NCBI GenBank assembly: GCA_910579275.1 | Contig: CAJTTO010000013.1 | Location: forward strand, 1-64,000 | From: an uncultured Lachnospiraceae bacterium | Lineage (GTDB): Bacteria; Bacillota; Clostridia; Lachnospirales; Lachnospiraceae | Direction of reading: 5' to 3' | DNA length: 64,000 nucleotides | Shown here: positions 60,385-64,000 of the stretch, piece by piece | How positions within the stretch are numbered: position 1 is the stretch's first letter | Layout of the letters: each line of letters begins with the position of its first letter | Notes under the pieces: generated by a model | The model's database searches: none | The model's input: only the letters and a program-made list of their open reading frames with translations | What the model was told of the DNA's origin: nothing | Translations under genes and position numbers: made by a program

Positions 60385-62091
60385 TTATCTATATCGTTTC
60401 CTTGTCTGGTAGAGGTTTTCCTTATACGCATACATCCGGCGGTCAGCCTCTGTCAACCCCAGACGCACTGATTTCCCCTCCGCGTATTCCGCCCTGACAA
60501 TTCCGTAGGATATTCCAATCGGATAATTGTATTTCTCCTCCTCCGACAGAAGTTTCTGGTTGATAAGCTCCATTTCACGCTCCATCTCGTCCGGAAACCT
60601 GTCATAACACAGCACACAGTATTCATCCCCGCCCAGACGGTATGCACTGTCCTTTTTTCCCTTATTCTTATCATGCCCTTTTTTTGCAAGCTCTTTCAAA
60701 TATATTCCGATCTGTTTCAAAGCCTCATCACCCAAGTGATGGCCTAGGTTGTCATTGATATACTTCAGACCGTTCATGTCCCCATACACGATTGTAACCG
60801 AATCCTTGTCCCTGTCTATGGCGTCTAAGTCCTCATCCAGCCCGCGCCGATTCCGCAGGGAAGTCAGGTTGTCCGTATACGCCATTTTCTCATAGGTACG
60901 CCGCTCAATGTTTGCCTCGTGAATGCCCAGTGCCTTCTTCGCAGAGACAATTCCTGCGCATATCAGCAGTGTGACCAGCTCCAGTCTTGTGAAAAAGCCA
61001 TTTCCAAAGAAATCCCAGATATAAAAATCCATCATGTCACAAAAACAGCACAGTGCAAGCACAAAATACATCCCTATGCCAAGACGCCTTGCCCATCCTC
61101 TGGATTGATCCATGTTTTTGAGAAAGGATGTCAAAAATATGACACCGTTTACCACAATAAGAACATGCATCGCCGGAAGCATCTCGAAAAAATCAACCAT
61201 ATTCAGCAGCTGCAGCAAGACCATCACAAATATGACAGCACAGTTCATGTTCATCAATCTTCGGTACATCCGGCTGTCTGGTATAATCCCAAGCAAGTGG
61301 AACGCCATCACGACACTTGGCAGAAACAGGGCAAACGTGACAAAGCTCAAAATCTGCATGGCATATGCATTGATGAAAAACAGCTGCCATGTCCTTGCCT
61401 CGGTAAAGCTCCACACGGATATAATCAAAAACGCCATTCCCAGACTTGATACCTTGCCAGCCGCACCCCACTTTACAAACAGCGGCGAAAGGAACACAAG
61501 CGCCGTACCAATAATCAGCGGAATCACTGTCATCAGCAGCATCGCAAGTCCATTGAACAAGATGTACGACAGCAGCTCTGCCTTGGTGCCGCTGACGATA
61601 CTACGCCACCGACCGGAATATTTTTCATACGGGCACATGGTGTCAATCGCTATCGTGTCCCCCGCGTGCAGCTGACCCAGCTCGATAAGCTGCCAGCCAC
61701 TGCCCGGCGTCTTTCCGAACGGAATCTGTTTCGCATCCCCGAACCGGTAAACCTCCGCACCGTTGACAGACGCATGGACGAATGTGTGATCCGTGCGAAA
61801 CATCAGGTACGCCGGTGATGCAAAAATCTCGTCAATCTCCTCTTGCGTCACCGTGCGGCTTATGCGCATATATTCGCCGGAAGGCACATCATAGTCCCCG
61901 GGAATCCGCAAGTTTTGACCATCCGAGTCACACCAGCCGTCGTTCAGCTGCCTGACATCGTACCCCGTAAAAATATTATTACCATAATACTTATTCGTCT
62001 GCAGCCCTGCCACAAGCCATACCACAAGCGAAAACGCCACTAGAACATAAAATACGACCATATAGAAAGGTACCTTTTTCTCTTTTTTCAT
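60385..62091 (-). CDS. Membrane GGDEF protein (probable diguanylate cyclase)
   Basis: AGGAG lies 6 bases before the ATG at 62091, giving 568 residues. The layout is TM1 (about 10-32), an extracytoplasmic beta-rich domain (35-175) similar to 7TMR-DISM sensor regions, about seven membrane helices (180-385), a short coil and a GGDEF domain (400-568). The active-site motif is RLGGDEYCVL, so Tyr replaces the usual Phe, which is tolerated in active cyclases; an RxxD inhibitory site is not obvious. MNGLKYINDNLGHHLGDEAL is well conserved. It would make cyclic di-GMP, opposed by the HD-GYP protein at 41989-43158. Confidence 0.9.
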   Translation of the reverse strand: MKKEKKVPFYMVVFYVLVAFSLVVWLVAGLQTNKYYGNNIFTGYDVRQLNDGWCDSDGQNLRIPGDYDVPSGEYMRISRTVTQEEIDEIFASPAYLMFRTDHTFVHASVNGAEVYRFGDAKQIPFGKTPGSGWQLIELGQLHAGDTIAIDTMCPYEKYSGRWRSIVSGTKAELLSYILFNGLAMLLMTVIPLIIGTALVFLSPLFVKWGAAGKVSSLGMAFLIISVWSFTEARTWQLFFINAYAMQILSFVTFALFLPSVVMAFHLLGIIPDSRMYRRLMNMNCAVIFVMVLLQLLNMVDFFEMLPAMHVLIVVNGVIFLTSFLKNMDQSRGWARRLGIGMYFVLALCCFCDMMDFYIWDFFGNGFFTRLELVTLLICAGIVSAKKALGIHEANIERRTYEKMAYTDNLTSLRNRRGLDEDLDAIDRDKDSVTIVYGDMNGLKYINDNLGHHLGDEALKQIGIYLKELAKKGHDKNKGKKDSAYRLGGDEYCVLCYDRFPDEMEREMELINQKLLSEEEKYNYPIGISYGIVRAEYAEGKSVRLGLTEADRRMYAYKENLYQTRKRYR

Positions 62092-62097
62092 ATGCAT

Positions 62098-62493
62098 CTC
62101 CTATGCGGCTGCCGTTCACCCTGTTCCGGCAGCCCTATGCTTCTTCCCACGTCTGTAATTTATTGTTCCTTTAACAAAAGTATTGAATGAACACACACTG
62201 CACTTTTATTATAATACATTTGTCCTGCTTTGATAAGGTTCTAATAAAAAATAGGTAATATATCGGCAATTTCGCCACATTTCATATATTTTTCGTGTAT
62301 ATGTTCAACATTTTTACATCGGGGGATAAGCGTAAATCCACTAAGCTCACATTCAATTTCTTCCTTATAATTTATGAAAATATTGTAAACTCATATGTAT
62401 ATAACCATTGATTGTGTTATAATGTTTTTCAGAGTGCATCCGTAGACTGCTCTGCTTTCATAAAAACAACACAGATGGAGGTAATATACCAAA
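62098..62493. other. Divergent intergenic region
   Basis: These 396 bp are A/T-rich and hold no gene. TGT-TATAAT at 62415-62423 is an extended -10 for the plus-strand TerD-like gene. Nothing resembling a cyclic-di-GMP riboswitch was found here. Confidence 0.45.
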
Positions 62494-63375
62494 GTGATAA
62501 CCGTTAAAACAAAATCAAGCGGCGCCATGAACCGCAACTCGATTCTGTCGCTCAATGTGCCCAACCCGCAGAGTGTAAAAAACAAAAACACGATCGCGAC
62601 AGTCATGAACAACCAATCCGGCGGAAACCACATGGCAGCGGCGCCTGCGTATACAAACATCGCACAGCAGCGCCCACAAAGCAGTCCCGCTCCAAGTCAA
62701 GGCAGATCCATTCCGCCAAGACAGCAGCCACAAAACCGTCCGCCGCAAAATTGTCAGCCCGCCCTGACTGCCGGACAGCAAAACACGCAGGGTACGGCCT
62801 CGGCTCCTGTCGCAAAACCGATTCCCGCACTGGAAAACAAGGTGCAGAAGGGACAGAAAATTCCGCTGTCGTCAGGCGCCATTGCCGCTGTCGATGCCTG
62901 TTTTGGATGGAATGTCACTGACTCCAGATGTGATGTGGACGTGTCCGCATTCCTCCTCGGTGCCGACGGAAAGGTCATTGGTGACAGCTGGTTTGTATTT
63001 TACGGGCAGGTGTTAAGCCCTGACCAGAGCACGAAATTTGTGCAGGGAGGCGGTGCCGACCGCGAGCGGATTCAGATTGATTTCGGAAAATTAGACCCGC
63101 GGGTGAAGAAAATTGTGTTTGTCCTAACCATCAATGACGCGCTGCAAAACAGGCTTCATTTCGGGATGCTCAAGGATGCCTACGTGCGCATCATGGACAA
63201 ATCGGGAAAGGAATGCGTCAGTTTCCTGATGACAGAATATTACAACAACGTTATCTCGATGATGATTGGTGAGGTGTACCAGCACAACGGCACATGGAAA
63301 TTTAATGCGGTTGGAAATGGTGTTGCAAAGGATCTTGCCGGATTATGCGCCTTATATGGCGTACAGGTTGTGTGA
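62494..63375 (+). CDS. TerD-like stress protein with Pro/Gln-rich N-terminus
   Basis: The start is a GTG at 62494, with GGAGG about 12 bases upstream. The 293-residue protein has a Gln/Pro/Asn-rich N-terminal part (residues 1-115), then a TerD domain: LENKVQKGQKIPLSS, CFGWNVTDSRCDVDVSAFLLGADGKV, KKIVFVLTINDALQNRLHFGMLKDAYVRIMD and MIGEVYQHNGTWKFNAVGNG. TerD proteins bind calcium and occur in tellurite, phage and general stress systems, often with Ter and AIM24-like partners. The next gene downstream is AIM24-like, which fits such modules. The substrate or stress is unknown. Confidence 0.88.
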   Translation: MITVKTKSSGAMNRNSILSLNVPNPQSVKNKNTIATVMNNQSGGNHMAAAPAYTNIAQQRPQSSPAPSQGRSIPPRQQPQNRPPQNCQPALTAGQQNTQGTASAPVAKPIPALENKVQKGQKIPLSSGAIAAVDACFGWNVTDSRCDVDVSAFLLGADGKVIGDSWFVFYGQVLSPDQSTKFVQGGGADRERIQIDFGKLDPRVKKIVFVLTINDALQNRLHFGMLKDAYVRIMDKSGKECVSFLMTEYYNNVISMMIGEVYQHNGTWKFNAVGNGVAKDLAGLCALYGVQVV

Positions 63376-63425
63376 GCGGAAAAGAACCAGCGTACAAGTG
63401 TATTTAAAAAAAGGAGTATACATAT

Positions 63426-64000
63426 ATGTTAACATTTGAAGTAATTAACGAACTGACCTTAAAAGTTACCTGCCGGGGAAACGATGTACTGTTCACGAAA
63501 GCCGGGGCTTTTATCTGCGGGGAAAATAATGGCTATAAGAATTATAAATTCGAAAAACTGCTGCTTGGTCCTCAGGAAAATGCAGGGCAGGCGCTGCTCG
63601 GTTCCCTGATTCGGCGCGTGACCGGAGAAAATCTGCCGCTCATGAAGGTTATGATGAACGGCGACAGCATCACCTACTATGCGAATCACGCACAGCATGT
63701 TGTCGTGTACCAGCTGCAGCAGGGTGAGATGCTCTCCATTGAGTCCGAAAATATTCTTGCCTTCACGCCGGACTGCAAATATGATGTGCGCTTTATCGGA
63801 TGCGGCGTCATCTCGCAGAAAGGGCTAGCCACCTCAACACTGACCGGCATGGGACCAAACGCCTATGTTGCCATTCTGGTAGACGGAAACCCGATTGTAC
63901 TGAGCAATATCCAGACAGGCACAACGCTTGCTGTCGACCCTGACGCAGTCGTGTGCTGGATGGGCGCAGGTCCCTGCGACCCCGACATCAAGATGGATGT
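63426..64000 (+). CDS. AIM24-like protein (partial, runs off the window)
   Basis: AGGAG lies 8 bases before the ATG at 63426 and the frame stays open to the window end (191 codons). The segments VTCRGNDVLFTKAGAFICGE, LIRRVTGENLPLMKV, NHAQHVVVYQLQQGEMLSIES and GMGPNAYVAILVDGNPIVL follow the pattern of the AIM24/TIGR00266-like family, beta-rich proteins of unclear function. The pairing with the upstream TerD-like gene (50-bp gap) suggests one operon. The C-terminal end is missing. Confidence 0.7.
   Translation, partial: MLTFEVINELTLKVTCRGNDVLFTKAGAFICGENNGYKNYKFEKLLLGPQENAGQALLGSLIRRVTGENLPLMKVMMNGDSITYYANHAQHVVVYQLQQGEMLSIESENILAFTPDCKYDVRFIGCGVISQKGLATSTLTGMGPNAYVAILVDGNPIVLSNIQTGTTLAVDPDAVVCWMGAGPCDPDIKMD

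Noticed and set aside
62098..62493. Cyclic-di-GMP riboswitch before the TerD-like gene
   Set aside because: None of the conserved aptamer segments could be found on either strand.

Overview
The window looks like chromosomal DNA of a gut Clostridia, most likely a Lachnospiraceae member related to Roseburia, Agathobacter or Blautia. This rests on Firmicute-type ribosome-binding sites, the housekeeping gene set, and a beta-mannan utilisation locus whose content matches the one described in Roseburia intestinalis. No rRNA or tRNA gene, transposase, phage gene or CRISPR array was found. The accessory character comes from short structured repeats, small toxin-antitoxin genes and an aminoglycoside-phosphotransferase homologue.

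Layout. 1-1155: end of hicA, hicB, then about 650 bp of non-coding DNA with iteron-like repeats. 1156-7630 (minus): Tyr phosphatase, Cof-type HAD hydrolase, membrane XRE regulator, RNA 2'-phosphotransferase overlapping a GH31 glycosidase, and an uncharacterised membrane-anchored protein. 8019-17868: mscL, uvrC, ftsH, pyrG, fba and a PPi-type phosphofructokinase. 17942-34581: mannan locus, with a GH1 glycosidase fused to mannose-6-phosphate isomerase, CE2 and CE17 esterases, two GH130 phosphorylases, cellobiose 2-epimerase, a sugar ABC importer, AraC and LacI regulators and a GH36 alpha-galactosidase. 34839-41891: a chemoreceptor whose sensor contains carbohydrate-binding-module-like sequence, an aldose-epimerase-like protein, DegV, a second LacI, a small protein and a Nudix hydrolase. 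41989-46373: HD-GYP protein, Amt-PII fusion, GNAT and XRE proteins. 46703-50766: FMN-riboswitch-controlled ribD-ribE-ribBA-ribH operon. 51052-53146: PIN-type toxin-antitoxin pair, a 150-bp tandem repeat array and an APH(3')-like kinase. 53244-64000: rarA, D,D-carboxypeptidase, uncharacterised protein, glutamate dehydrogenase, Na/Pi cotransporter, GGDEF protein, TerD-like protein and the start of an AIM24-like gene.

How the mannan genes fit together (family knowledge plus inference). Acetylated galacto(gluco)manno-oligosaccharides enter through the ABC importer. CE2 and CE17 remove acetyl groups, GH36 removes galactose and GH1 trims terminal glucose. The epimerase turns the reducing-end mannose of mannobiose into glucose, and the GH130 enzymes phosphorolyse the products to mannose 1-phosphate. 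After a mutase not present here, the fused isomerase delivers fructose 6-phosphate to the phosphofructokinase and aldolase encoded next door.

The least explained material is two families of short, strongly structured, dispersed repeats. Family 1 (about 140-150 bp) is at 2696, 16081, 50854 and in a tandem array at 51972-52346. Family 2 is closed by terminal inverted repeats and has cloverleaf-like folding; copies are at 7706, 26365, 47215 and probably 16381. A perfect 53-bp palindrome at 16542 shares their terminal motif.
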